DNA from: Solirubrobacter deserti
GTDB taxonomy: Bacteria > Actinomycetota > Thermoleophilia > Solirubrobacterales > Solirubrobacteraceae
Assembly (NCBI RefSeq): GCF_003344625.1
Contig: NZ_QPKJ02000004.1
Span: 62,001-126,000 of the forward strand
Direction of reading: 5' to 3'
DNA length: 64,000 nucleotides
Below the pieces are notes generated by a model that searched no databases, was not told where the DNA came from, and saw only the letters and a list, made by a program, of their open reading frames with translations. The position numbers and the translations under genes were made by a program. Shown here in pieces: positions 15,693 to 23,279 of the stretch; position 1 is the stretch's first letter, and every line of letters begins with the position of its first letter.

Positions 15693-18371
15693 GTGGAGAC
15701 GACGCGGGCCTTCGTGAGCCGGGACGACGAGATGGCGGCGCTGAGCGAGGTGTTCGAGGAGGTGCTCGCGCAGTCCCCGCGCGCGCTGCTCGTCGAGGGA
15801 GAGGCGGGGATCGGCAAGACGACGCTGGTCGAGCGCTTTCTGGCCCGCCACCCGGACGCGCGCGTGCTGCGCGCCGCCGGCGACGAGTCCGAGGCGGACG
15901 TGCTGTTCGCGATCGCCGATCAGCTGCTGCGCTCGGCCGCGCCCGGCGAGGTCGACGTCCTGGGCGCCGACAGCCACCTGACGGTCGGGATGGAGCTGCT
16001 GGAGCGGCTGGGGTCCGCGGAACCGACGATCGTCGTCGTCGACGACGCGCACCTCGCGGACGCCGGCTCGCTGCGCGCGCTGCTGTTCTGCGCGCGCCGG
16101 TTGGCGGAGAGCGCCACGCTGCTGTTGATCGTCGTGCGCGGCACGGCGGAAGCCACGCTGCCCGAGGGCTGGCTCAAGCTCGCCGACGGCGCGGTGGTGT
16201 CCCTGCGGCCGCTGGGCGTCGAGGAGACGCGCGCGCTCGGCGCGCAGATGGGTACGCCGCTCACGGCCGCCGCCGCGGCCCAGCTGAGCGCGCACACCGG
16301 CGGCAACCCGCTGCACCTGCGCGCCGTGCTGCGCGAGCTGGCCGGGGCGGGAGGCTGGGTCGACGACACGCGGCCGCTGCCCGTGCCACGCCACTACGCG
16401 CAGATGGTCGAGGCGCGCTTCGCGCGCTGCGACGCCGAGGTCGCGTCGCTGCTGGCGGCCGCCGCGGTGCTCGGGACGCGCGTGCCGCTGCACGCCACGT
16501 CCCAGCTGGCGTCGCCCGCCGATCCGCTGGCGGCGGTCGACCGGGCCGTGGCCACCGGACTGATCCGGCTGGCCGACGCCGAAGACGGCACCTGGCTCGA
16601 GTTCACCCACCCACTGACGCGCGCCGCCGTCTACGCCGCGCTTGCCCAGTCCCGCCGCTCGGAGCTGCACCTCGCGGCCGCCCGGCTCGCCTCGGGGCCG
16701 GACGCGGCGCTGCGCCACCGCGTCGCCGCGGCCGCGGTACCGGACGACGCGCTGCGCGAGGAGCTCGAGGCGGCCGCGCAGGCGCAGCTCGTGCGCGGCG
16801 GCTGGGCGGTCGCGGTGCGGCACCTGCTCGCCGCCAGCCGCATGACGAGCCGCGCGGGCGAGCGCGAGCGGCTGCTGCTCGACGCGATCGAGGCGCTGAT
16901 GTACTCGGGTGACGGTGGCGCCGCGCGCCGGCTGGCCGAGCGCACGGACATCGCCGAAGGGCCGCGCCGCGACAGCGTGTGGGCATACCTGGCCATGTTC
17001 GCCGGCGACGTCGCGACCGCCGAGCGCCTGCTGGAACGTGCGTGGCGGCATCCCGGCCTCGGTCCGCGGCTGGCTTCCACCGTCGCGCAGCGGCGCGCGT
17101 TCCTGGCCGCGTCGCGGCTGCGGGGCGCGGAGGCGATCGAGTGGGCCGAGCGCGCTACGCAGCTCGCGCCCGAGGACCGGACGACGGCGCTGCTGGCCGC
17201 TCCCTCGCTCGCGATCGGGCTCGGGCTGGAGGGCCGGATCGACGAGGCGCACGCGGCGCTCGACCGCTGGCTCGACGACCACAGCGGCTTCGTCCTGCTG
17301 GCGCTGAAGGCCAGGCTGCTGGAGGCACAGGGCGACACGGCCGGCGCGGCGGACCGTTTCCGCCGCTCGGCCGACGGCGCGCTCGCCGACAACCTGCTCG
17401 TCATCGCCGGACTGTCGCTGGCCGGGCTGGCCCGCACGCAGTATCGGGCGGGCGCGTGGGACGACGCGGTGGTGTCCGCCGAGCGCGCGGTCGCCGTCGC
17501 CACCGAGTCCGAGGACCGCTGGGTGCTCGCGCACGCGCTGTGGTCGGCCACGTTCGTCCCGAGCGCGCGCGGCGATCACGCCGGCGCCGCGCAGCTCGGC
17601 GCGCGGGTCGCGGCCGAGCCCGCCTCCTTCGAGCGCCACACCGCACTGGCGCACCTGGTCGCGGCGCAGCTCGCGGCGGCGCGCGAGCGCCCGGCGGAGG
17701 TGCTCGAGCACCTCGCGCCGGTCGCGGCGCTCGGCGCCGACTACACCGCGCTGCCGTGGCAGCACCTGCAGGCGCACGCCCTGGTGGACGCGGGCCGGTG
17801 GGAAGCCGCGGAGCGCTTCATCAGCGAGGCGAGCGCCCTCGCGCAGACGCGCCGGCACCGGCTGCTGGTCGTCCACCTGCACCACGCGCGGGCCCGGCTC
17901 GCGCTCGTCCGCCGGCACGTCGAGGCCGCGGCGGAGGCGTTCGAGCAGGCGCGGGCCGGCATCGAGCCGCTGGCGATGCCGTACGAGCAGGCGCTGCTCG
18001 AGCTCGAACACGCGCAGCTGCTGCGCCGGGAGGGACGGCGGCGCGCGGCGTCGGAGCTGCTGCTGGACGCACGCGAGCGGTTCGCAGCGCTGGCGGCGCT
18101 GCCCGCGGTGCGGCGGTGTGAGCGTGAGCTGACCGCGTGCGGGCTGACGCCGACGGCGCGCTCGGTGCGCGATCACGCGCTGCTCACGCCGCAGGAGACG
18201 GCGGTGACGCGGCTGGTCGTGGCCGGCATGAGCAACCGCGAGGTGGCCAAGGAGCTGATGCTGTCCACCAAGACCGTCGAGTTCCACCTCAGCAACATCT
18301 ACCTCAAGGCCGGCGTGCGCTCGCGCGCGGAGCTGCGCACCCGCGCGCGGGCGGACGAGCTCGAGCTGTAG
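15693..18371 (+). CDS. Large ATP-binding LuxR-family (LAL/MalT-type) transcriptional regulator
   Basis: An 892-residue cytoplasmic regulator. GTG 15693 is taken as the start; a TTG two codons upstream is also possible and neither has a clear ribosome-binding site. The N-terminal AAA/STAND ATPase has Walker A GEAGIGKTTLV (about 36-46) and Walker B TIVVVDDAH (112-120). A long helical, TPR-like middle follows (about 300-800). The C-terminal LuxR helix-turn-helix reads LLTPQETAVTRLVVAGMSN, then REVAKELMLSTKTVEFHLSN. LAL proteins use ATP-dependent assembly triggered by an inducer, as MalT does with maltotriose. It follows the DeoR gene by 15 bp, suggesting a joint operon, and a hairpin overlaps its stop codon. 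Targets may be the rhamnosidases or the RTX gene downstream. Confidence 0.9.
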   Translation: METTRAFVSRDDEMAALSEVFEEVLAQSPRALLVEGEAGIGKTTLVERFLARHPDARVLRAAGDESEADVLFAIADQLLRSAAPGEVDVLGADSHLTVGMELLERLGSAEPTIVVVDDAHLADAGSLRALLFCARRLAESATLLLIVVRGTAEATLPEGWLKLADGAVVSLRPLGVEETRALGAQMGTPLTAAAAAQLSAHTGGNPLHLRAVLRELAGAGGWVDDTRPLPVPRHYAQMVEARFARCDAEVASLLAAAAVLGTRVPLHATSQLASPADPLAAVDRAVATGLIRLADAEDGTWLEFTHPLTRAAVYAALAQSRRSELHLAAARLASGPDAALRHRVAAAAVPDDALREELEAAAQAQLVRGGWAVAVRHLLAASRMTSRAGERERLLLDAIEALMYSGDGGAARRLAERTDIAEGPRRDSVWAYLAMFAGDVATAERLLERAWRHPGLGPRLASTVAQRRAFLAASRLRGAEAIEWAERATQLAPEDRTTALLAAPSLAIGLGLEGRIDEAHAALDRWLDDHSGFVLLALKARLLEAQGDTAGAADRFRRSADGALADNLLVIAGLSLAGLARTQYRAGAWDDAVVSAERAVAVATESEDRWVLAHALWSATFVPSARGDHAGAAQLGARVAAEPASFERHTALAHLVAAQLAAARERPAEVLEHLAPVAALGADYTALPWQHLQAHALVDAGRWEAAERFISEASALAQTRRHRLLVVHLHHARARLALVRRHVEAAAEAFEQARAGIEPLAMPYEQALLELEHAQLLRREGRRRAASELLLDARERFAALAALPAVRRCERELTACGLTPTARSVRDHALLTPQETAVTRLVVAGMSNREVAKELMLSTKTVEFHLSNIYLKAGVRSRAELRTRARADELEL

Positions 18372-18394
18372 CCGGCGGGCGCGTGAGCGCCGGC
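18371..18394 (+). terminator. Hairpin at the end of the LuxR-type regulator gene
   Basis: 7-bp arms GCCGGCG (18371-18377) and CGCCGGC (18388-18394) begin at the last base of the TAG stop codon. It has no T-tract, so it is a weak-looking terminator. Confidence 0.5.
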
Positions 18395-18395
18395 C

Positions 18396-18425
18396 GTCAG
18401 CGGAAGGTCAGCGGATCGTCAGCGG
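18396..18425 (+). promoter_or_regulatory. Three direct repeats of GTCAGCGG at 11-bp spacing
   Basis: The octamer occurs at 18396-18403, 18407-18414 and 18418-18425, one helical turn apart, about 50 bp upstream of the RTX-type protein start. In-phase direct repeats of this kind are typical of activator-binding sites. MalT-type LAL regulators bind direct repeats, so the adjacent regulator is a candidate (inference). Confidence 0.45.
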
Positions 18426-18473
18426 GTGCTGGTCGTATCGCACCGACCACTCCCCTCCCGGAGGACCCGCTGC

Positions 18474-20189
18474 ATGATTTTCTCGCATCGCCGCCCACAG
18501 GCGCACCACCGGTCACGCTGGACGTGTCCGCTGCTCGTCTCGTCCCTGCTGTTCGCCTCCGCGCTCGTCGCGGGACCGGCGAGCGCGGCCGAGCCTGACC
18601 GCTCGCGCCTGCGGCCCGCGACGCCGAAGCAGGCGAAGAGCGTGGCCGCCCAGCGCGTGCAGGCGTTCGACGCCGCGGTGGCCGGGACGCCGCGCGGCTA
18701 CCCCGGGGTCTCCATCGGCGCGGACCCCGGCAACGTCTTCGGCTACATCCCGCTCACCGCGTTTGGTAGCAACACGGTCCTGCCCGTGGGCGACGAGCAG
18801 ACGGTCAACATCGACACGCCCGCGTTCGTCTACAACGGCGAGACCTTCACGCGGCTCGGCATCAACAGCAACGGCTACCTGATCCCGGGCGGCGGTGAGG
18901 CCGAGGACAACCGCTCCGACCCCGCGTTCGGCACGGCGCGCCCGAACGGCGTGCTCGCACCGTTCTGGACCGACCTCGACGGCACCGGGAAGCCCGGCGT
19001 CCTCGTCAATGTCCTCACGGACGGCGTGTCGTCCTGGTTGGTGGTCGAATGGCAGGTCGACGTCGCCGGCACCGACAGCGAGCGGGTGTTCCAGGCCTGG
19101 ATCGGCGTCAACGGAGCGCAGGACGTCCAGTACGCCTACCGGTTCGACACGATCGCCGAGAGCGGGCTGGACCTGCTCGTCGGCGCGGAGAACCTCGACG
19201 GGACGCTCTCCGCCGGCCTGCCCCGCAACGCCCTGCCGACCACCGACCTGCGGGTCTGGAGCGCCGAGCCCACTCCCAACCAGGTGCCCGTCGCGCACGC
19301 GGACGCGTACACCACGGCCGAGGACACCGCCCTCTCGGTGCCCGCGCCCGGCGCCCTTGGCAACGACACCGACGGCGAGAGCGACGCCCTGACCGCCGAG
19401 CTCGTCAGCGAGCCCGAGCACGGGACCGTGTCGCTCGACGCCGACGGCGCGTTCACCTATGCGCCCGACGCCGACTACAACGGCCCGGACTCGTTCACCT
19501 ACCTCGCCCGGGACCCGTTCGACCCGTCCGAGCCCGTCACCGTCACGCTCGACGTCACGCCGGTCGACGAGCTGCCGCCGGCCATCGCCATCACCGGCGG
19601 GGTCGGCTGCGGCAGCGACGACCGGTCCGGCACCTTCCGGCTGCGGCTGACCGACGGCGACACCCCGGCGACGGCGTTGATCCTGAGCGCGCAGTCGAGC
19701 AACCCCGCGCTCGTGCCGGTCGCCGACGTCGCGTTCGCGGACGGCACCGCGCGCATCACCGCGCAGGCCGGCCGCACCGGCAGCGCGACCGTGACGCTCA
19801 CGGTGTCCGACGGCACCGCGACCGCCTCCGTGCCCGTCACCGTGCGGGTGGGCGGAGGCGGCTCCGACCTGTTCGCCGGCACCGCCGGCTCGGACCTGCA
19901 GATCGGGCAGGGCGGGCTCGACAGCCTCAACGGGCTGGGCGGCGTCGACGTCCTGTGCGGCGGCTCGGCGAGTGACGTGCTGACCGGCGGCAACGGCGAC
20001 GATTTGCTCGACGGCGGAGCGGGCCACGACCTGCTGTTCGGCGGGGCCGGCGACGACGTGCTGCACGGCGGCACCGACAACGACGCGCTGCTGGGCGAGG
20101 CGGGCGACGACGCGCTCGACGGCGCCGGCGGCCTCGACGCCTGCGGGCAGGGCTCGGGCAGCGGCCCGCGGACGGGCTGCGAGGTGTGA
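18474..20189 (+). CDS. Secreted protein with cadherin/Ig-like domains and RTX calcium-binding repeats
   Basis: A 571-residue exported protein starting at ATG 18474 with GGAGG about 9 bases upstream. A signal peptide ends ASALVAGPASAAE near residue 38. Residues 75-275 resemble a nidogen/beta-propeller-like extracellular domain: TRLGINSNGYLIPGG, APFWTDLDGT, LVVEWQVDVAG. Residues 275-370 are a VCBS/cadherin-like Ig fold (DAYTTAEDTALSVPAPGALG, ADYNGPDSFTYLA). Another Ig-like segment follows, and then six to eight RTX nonapeptides of GGxGxDxLxG type (LTGGNGDDLLDGGAGHDLLF), which bind Ca2+ outside the cell and fold after export. The function is probably adhesive or structural; no enzymatic motif was recognised. 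The three direct repeats just upstream may control it. Confidence 0.88.
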   Translation: MIFSHRRPQAHHRSRWTCPLLVSSLLFASALVAGPASAAEPDRSRLRPATPKQAKSVAAQRVQAFDAAVAGTPRGYPGVSIGADPGNVFGYIPLTAFGSNTVLPVGDEQTVNIDTPAFVYNGETFTRLGINSNGYLIPGGGEAEDNRSDPAFGTARPNGVLAPFWTDLDGTGKPGVLVNVLTDGVSSWLVVEWQVDVAGTDSERVFQAWIGVNGAQDVQYAYRFDTIAESGLDLLVGAENLDGTLSAGLPRNALPTTDLRVWSAEPTPNQVPVAHADAYTTAEDTALSVPAPGALGNDTDGESDALTAELVSEPEHGTVSLDADGAFTYAPDADYNGPDSFTYLARDPFDPSEPVTVTLDVTPVDELPPAIAITGGVGCGSDDRSGTFRLRLTDGDTPATALILSAQSSNPALVPVADVAFADGTARITAQAGRTGSATVTLTVSDGTATASVPVTVRVGGGGSDLFAGTAGSDLQIGQGGLDSLNGLGGVDVLCGGSASDVLTGGNGDDLLDGGAGHDLLFGGAGDDVLHGGTDNDALLGEAGDDALDGAGGLDACGQGSGSGPRTGCEV

Positions 20190-20195
20190 TCGGAC

Positions 20196-20231
20196 GAGGG
20201 CGCGCCCGACGATCTCGTCCGGCGCGCCCTC
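20196..20231. terminator. Terminator after the RTX gene, with an alternative hairpin
   Basis: 11-bp perfect arms GAGGGCGCGCC (20196-20206) and GGCGCGCCCTC (20221-20231). A competing 8-bp hairpin CGGACGAG (20191-20198)/CTCGTCCG (20214-20221) uses overlapping bases, so the two cannot form together. It lies between the RTX gene and the convergent GntR remnant. Confidence 0.75.
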
Positions 20232-20243
20232 ACCCGACGGTGC

Positions 20244-20384
20244 TCAGTCCGCGGCCGCGCTCGGCAAGCTCGCCTCGACGTGGCGGCGCATCAGGTCGGC
20301 TGCGCCGGCGCGGTCGCCGGCGAGGATCAGGTCCCTGAGCTGGAAGTGCTGCTGGAAGTCGGCCGTGCGGATGGCGCCGGTGCC
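20244..20384 (-). pseudogene. GntR/FCD-family regulator, C-terminal remnant
   Basis: About 46 codons ending in a TGA (20246-20244). The translation has TADFQQHFQLRDLILAGDR and then DLMRRHVEASL, the last two helices of an FCD effector domain (pattern H-x2-L-x-D-x-I-x2-G-D, then M-x2-H). Upstream of it the frame continues into sequence with no FCD or helix-turn-helix similarity, so the DNA-binding domain is gone. This is a decayed end fragment, not a functional gene, and lies beside a palindromic element that may have caused the loss. Confidence 0.5.
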
Positions 20385-20623
20385 GCGGATCCTGCCCTGT
20401 ACGGAGCGGCGAACTGAGCTCCATCCCGCTCTGCTGGGCGCCCGGCCTCTTCGGGTCGCCTCGGCGAGAGCCGCGACGCGGTCCTGGAAGCACGCGCCGA
20501 GCGGAGGCGAGGCAGGCGCCCCACAACGGCTCACCGAGGGGGGAGGTAGCTGGCGTTTCGCTGACCGGGCGGGGAGAACGGCGCCTTCCAGGCTCCGCGC
20601 GGCGGGGAACATCGCCGTGCTGG

Positions 20624-20876
20624 CGTACCGACAGTTACGGGCTACGGAGACAGCGTGGAGCGCCGCCTTCTCCGCCGGCCTCCTGCGGATCTCGCGAAAA
20701 CGAACACGCGACTGCAGAGGGTGATGTACAAACGACGCCCCTGGGGACTCGTTTGTTCATCACCCCTCGTGCGTGGTGCGCGATTGGGCACGGACGTGGT
20801 TGTTTCTCGTCCGGAGCTGGCCGAAGCAACCACTTCCGCCTCACGTGACTTCCGTAGCCCGTAACTTGACGGTACG
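20624..20876. repeat. 253-bp palindromic element with inner hairpin
   Basis: The outer arms share a perfect 16-bp inverted repeat AGTTACGGGCTACGGA (20633-20648) and its complement (20851-20866), extended outward by CGTACCG/CGGTACG (20624-20630, 20870-20876). At the centre is a 17-bp hairpin (20719-20735 with 20749-20765, one mismatch) whose loop carries a further CCCC/GGGG pair. The intervening arms are only loosely similar. No convincing protein is encoded. It resembles a MITE-like or REP-like element. The stretch 20385-20623 before it and 20877-20974 after it show nothing else. Confidence 0.6.
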
Positions 20877-20974
20877 GAGCACGGCAGAGTTCTTGCCGCG
20901 CGGAGCTCGGAGGCGCTGAGCTCGAGCGCGCGGCGGAAACGCCGCTCCTTCCCCCCTCGATGCGGGTGTAACCG

Positions 20975-21941
20975 CTACGAGCCCAGCGCGGGCCGCGGAG
21001 AGAGCTCCCGCAACTCCTCCGGCAGGAACGGCAGGTCCGGCAGGCTCAGCTTCACCTGGTTGCGCCGCTGGTAGCGGTCGCTGTCGAGCCGCACGACCTG
21101 CCCCGCCCCCGGCGACAGGCGCACGTCCAAGGCCCCGCCCGCACTCGCCTCTCCGACGACGAGCCCGTCGACCTCCACGGCCGCAGCCCCGCTCTCCGGA
21201 AGCAGCTCGAGCCGGATCGGCTCGTCGGCAGAGACCACCATCGGACGGCTGATGCCCGCCATCGGCGCCAGCGGCGCGACGATCAGCGCGTCCAGCTTCG
21301 GAGAGACGACCGGGCCGCCGGCCGCGTCGGCGTAGGCGGTGGAGCCGATCGCGGTCGAGACGACCAGCCCGTCGCGGCGGTAGCGGCCCATCGGCTGCCC
21401 GCCGACGGAGAGCACCGCTTGGACGGCCCCGTTGCCCGGGACGCGGACGATCGCAACGTCGTTGAAGCCGACCGACTCGTCGTCGCCGATGCCGACGAGC
21501 AGCGCGCTGTGCGGCTCGACGGTGAACTGCTCGGCCTCGAGGCGGTCGAGGGCCTCAGGGAGCTCGTCCGGGTGGATCTCGACCAGGAAGCCGAGGTGGC
21601 CGAGGTTGACGCCGAGCACGGGGACGGGGGGCGGTGGGCGACGAGCCGCAGGGCGCCGAGCATGGTCCCGTCGCCGCCGAGGCTCACGAGCGCGTCGACC
21701 TGCGTCTCGAACTCGTCGTCGGACACCGGCTCGACGCCCGGCGGACAGCGCCCGGCATCCCGCTCGCGCACGAGCACGCGGCAGGCGCGCGAGGCCGTCC
21801 AGCGCACGCGAAGGCCGTAAGGCATTCGCGTGCGAGGTGGAGGGTGACGGCGTTAGCCGTCACCCGGAGCAGTGTCTCCGTGACGGCGTGGTCGTCACGG
21901 GACGGGTGCGGCACGAGTCCGATCACCTTGGCGGTGCCCAC
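20975..21941 (-). pseudogene. nadK: NAD kinase, broken by frameshifts
   Basis: NAD kinase motifs occur in order but in three frames. From GTG 21941: GTAKVIGLVPHPSRDD, the usual N-terminus. In a second frame: VLVRERDAGRCPPGVEP and DALVSLGGDGTMLGALR, the GGDG nucleotide-binding motif. In a third frame from about 21619: VLGVNLGHLGFLVEI, GDDESVGFNDV, DGLVVSTAIGSTAYADAAGG and the C-terminus. The second break is at a C6 run on the coding strand (plus-strand G run about 21625-21630), where one more base would restore the frame. The first break lies within a cluster of three perfect hairpins (21803-21900). NAD kinase makes NADP and is essential, so either an intact copy exists elsewhere or the sequence has errors. 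Confidence 0.75.
21803..21900. repeat. Cluster of three perfect hairpins inside the NAD kinase remnant
   Basis: Three consecutive perfect inverted repeats: 10-bp arms CGCACGCGAA (21803-21812/21825-21834), 10-bp arms GGGTGACGGC (21842-21851/21856-21865), and 8-bp arms CCGTGACG (21878-21885/21893-21900). The last two arms share GTGACG. They occupy the place where about 20 ordinary NAD kinase residues should be and coincide with a frame change. They look like a REP-type insertion. Confidence 0.6.
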
Positions 21942-21973
21942 GCCGCTGACCTTACTCGCGCGACCCGTCCCGG

Positions 21974-23140
21974 CTACGCGGCGATGCCGTTCTGGATCGC
22001 GCGGTCCACAGCCTCGGGCGACAGGATGTGCTCGATGACCATGATCCCGGCTCCGATCGCGCCCGCGCGGTCGCCCAGGCGGGAAGGGACGATCCGCAGG
22101 TCGCCCGTGGCGAGCGGCAGCGAGCGCTGGAAGATCACTTCGCGCACACCCGCGAGCAGCTGCTGATGGGCTTCGGCGATGTCGCCGCCGATCACGATCG
22201 CGCCCGGGTTGAAGAAGTTCACGCAACCCGCGAGAACCTCGCCGAGGCAGCGGCCCGCGTCGCGGACGGCCTGGATCGCCTGCGGCTCCCCCGCGCGCAC
22301 GAGCGCGACGACCTCGCGCGAGGACTCGGCCTCCAGGCCGAGCGCCGTGAGCTTCGAGGCCAGCGCGCGTCCGCCGGCGACGGCTTCGAGGCAGCCCGTG
22401 TTGCCGCAGCGGCAGACGGTGTCGTCGTGCCCCGCCAACCGGACGTGGCCGATGTCGCCCGCCGCGCCTTGCGAGCCGCGGTGGATGCGCCCGCCGGCGA
22501 CGATCCCGCAGCCGATGCCGGTGCCGATCTTCACGTACAGCAGGTGCTCGTTCTGCCGCCAGTGCGTCCAGTGCTCGCCGAGCGCCATGATGTTGACGTC
22601 GTTGTCGACCAGCACCGGGCCGGCGTAGTGGCGCGCGAACCAGTCCGGGATCGAGAAGCCGTCCCAGCCGGGCATGATCGGCGGCGCGACCGGCTCGCCG
22701 CGCGTGAACGCGACCGGCCCGGGCACGCCGACGCCGATTCCGCGCACGTCCTCCGGCCGGCGTCCGATCTCACTCAGCAGCGCCTCGAAGCACTCGTGCA
22801 CGGTGGCGAGCACGGCCTCGGGGCCCTCGCCGATCTCCATGTCGAACTTCGTCTCCGCCAGCGGGGCGCCGGCCAGGTCGGACACGACCAGGCGCGAGTG
22901 CGTGGCACCGAGGTCCGCGACCAGGACGACCCCCGCGCCCTGGTTGAACATCAGCACCGTCGGCGGACGCCCGCCTGTCGAGGTCGTGCCGCCGGCCTCA
23001 TAGACGAGCTGATGGGCCCGCAACGCCTCCAGTCGCTGCGCCACCGTCGAGCGCGCGAGGCCCGTGCGCCGCACCAGGTCGGCGCGCGTCACCGCCTCGC
23101 CGCTCCGGATCAGCCGCAGCAGTGATCCCGCCCCCGTCAC
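21974..23140 (-). CDS. ROK-family transcriptional regulator (paralogue 1)
   Basis: A 388-residue sugar-responsive regulator. The start is GTG 23140-23138, preceded by GAAGGA at a suitable distance. The N-terminal winged helix reads LLRLIRSGEAVTRADLVRRT, then GLARSTVAQRLEAL. The ROK domain follows: VLVADLGATHSRLVV (ATP-type loop), GIGVGVPGPVAF, VLVDNDVNIMALGEH with the DNDVN acid, GAAGDIGHVRL, and the zinc site CRCGNTGCLEAVAGG. NagC/XylR-like ROK repressors release DNA on binding their sugar. It is one of three ROK genes in a row, all transcribed away from the sugar ABC operon at 25928. Its promoter carries a motif shared with the other two. The NAD kinase remnant begins 33 bp downstream. Confidence 0.92.
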   Translation of the reverse strand: MTGAGSLLRLIRSGEAVTRADLVRRTGLARSTVAQRLEALRAHQLVYEAGGTTSTGGRPPTVLMFNQGAGVVLVADLGATHSRLVVSDLAGAPLAETKFDMEIGEGPEAVLATVHECFEALLSEIGRRPEDVRGIGVGVPGPVAFTRGEPVAPPIMPGWDGFSIPDWFARHYAGPVLVDNDVNIMALGEHWTHWRQNEHLLYVKIGTGIGCGIVAGGRIHRGSQGAAGDIGHVRLAGHDDTVCRCGNTGCLEAVAGGRALASKLTALGLEAESSREVVALVRAGEPQAIQAVRDAGRCLGEVLAGCVNFFNPGAIVIGGDIAEAHQQLLAGVREVIFQRSLPLATGDLRIVPSRLGDRAGAIGAGIMVIEHILSPEAVDRAIQNGIAA

Positions 23141-23160
23141 GACCGCAATTCCTTCGCCTC

Positions 23161-23220
23161 TGCCCGCATGCGGGCATCTAACCAGAGCGGTGCGCGAAAT
23201 GCGCACCGTTTGGGACCAAA
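23161..23220 (-). promoter_or_regulatory. Promoter/operator region of ROK paralogue 1
   Basis: It contains the shared motif TCTGGTTAGAT on the minus strand (23186-23176) and three inverted repeats: a perfect 16-bp palindrome TGCCCGCATGCGGGCA (23161-23176), GGTGCGC/GCGCACC (23189-23207), and TTTGG-GA-CCAAA (23209-23220). One or more is probably an autoregulatory ROK operator. Confidence 0.5.
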
Positions 23221-23279
23221 GTACGCCCGCATTCGACACTCGGGCCTTCCAATCTGCACAAAGTGCGAGATATCCGCCC

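Noticed and set aside
15609..18287. An 892-codon minus-strand frame opposite the LuxR-type regulator
   Set aside because: Walker and helix-turn-helix motifs are on the plus strand; the minus frame is Arg/Gln-rich filler.
20642..20864. Small overlapping frames on both strands inside the palindromic element
   Set aside because: Their similarity on the two strands follows from the inverted repeat; no start signal or protein family is recognisable.
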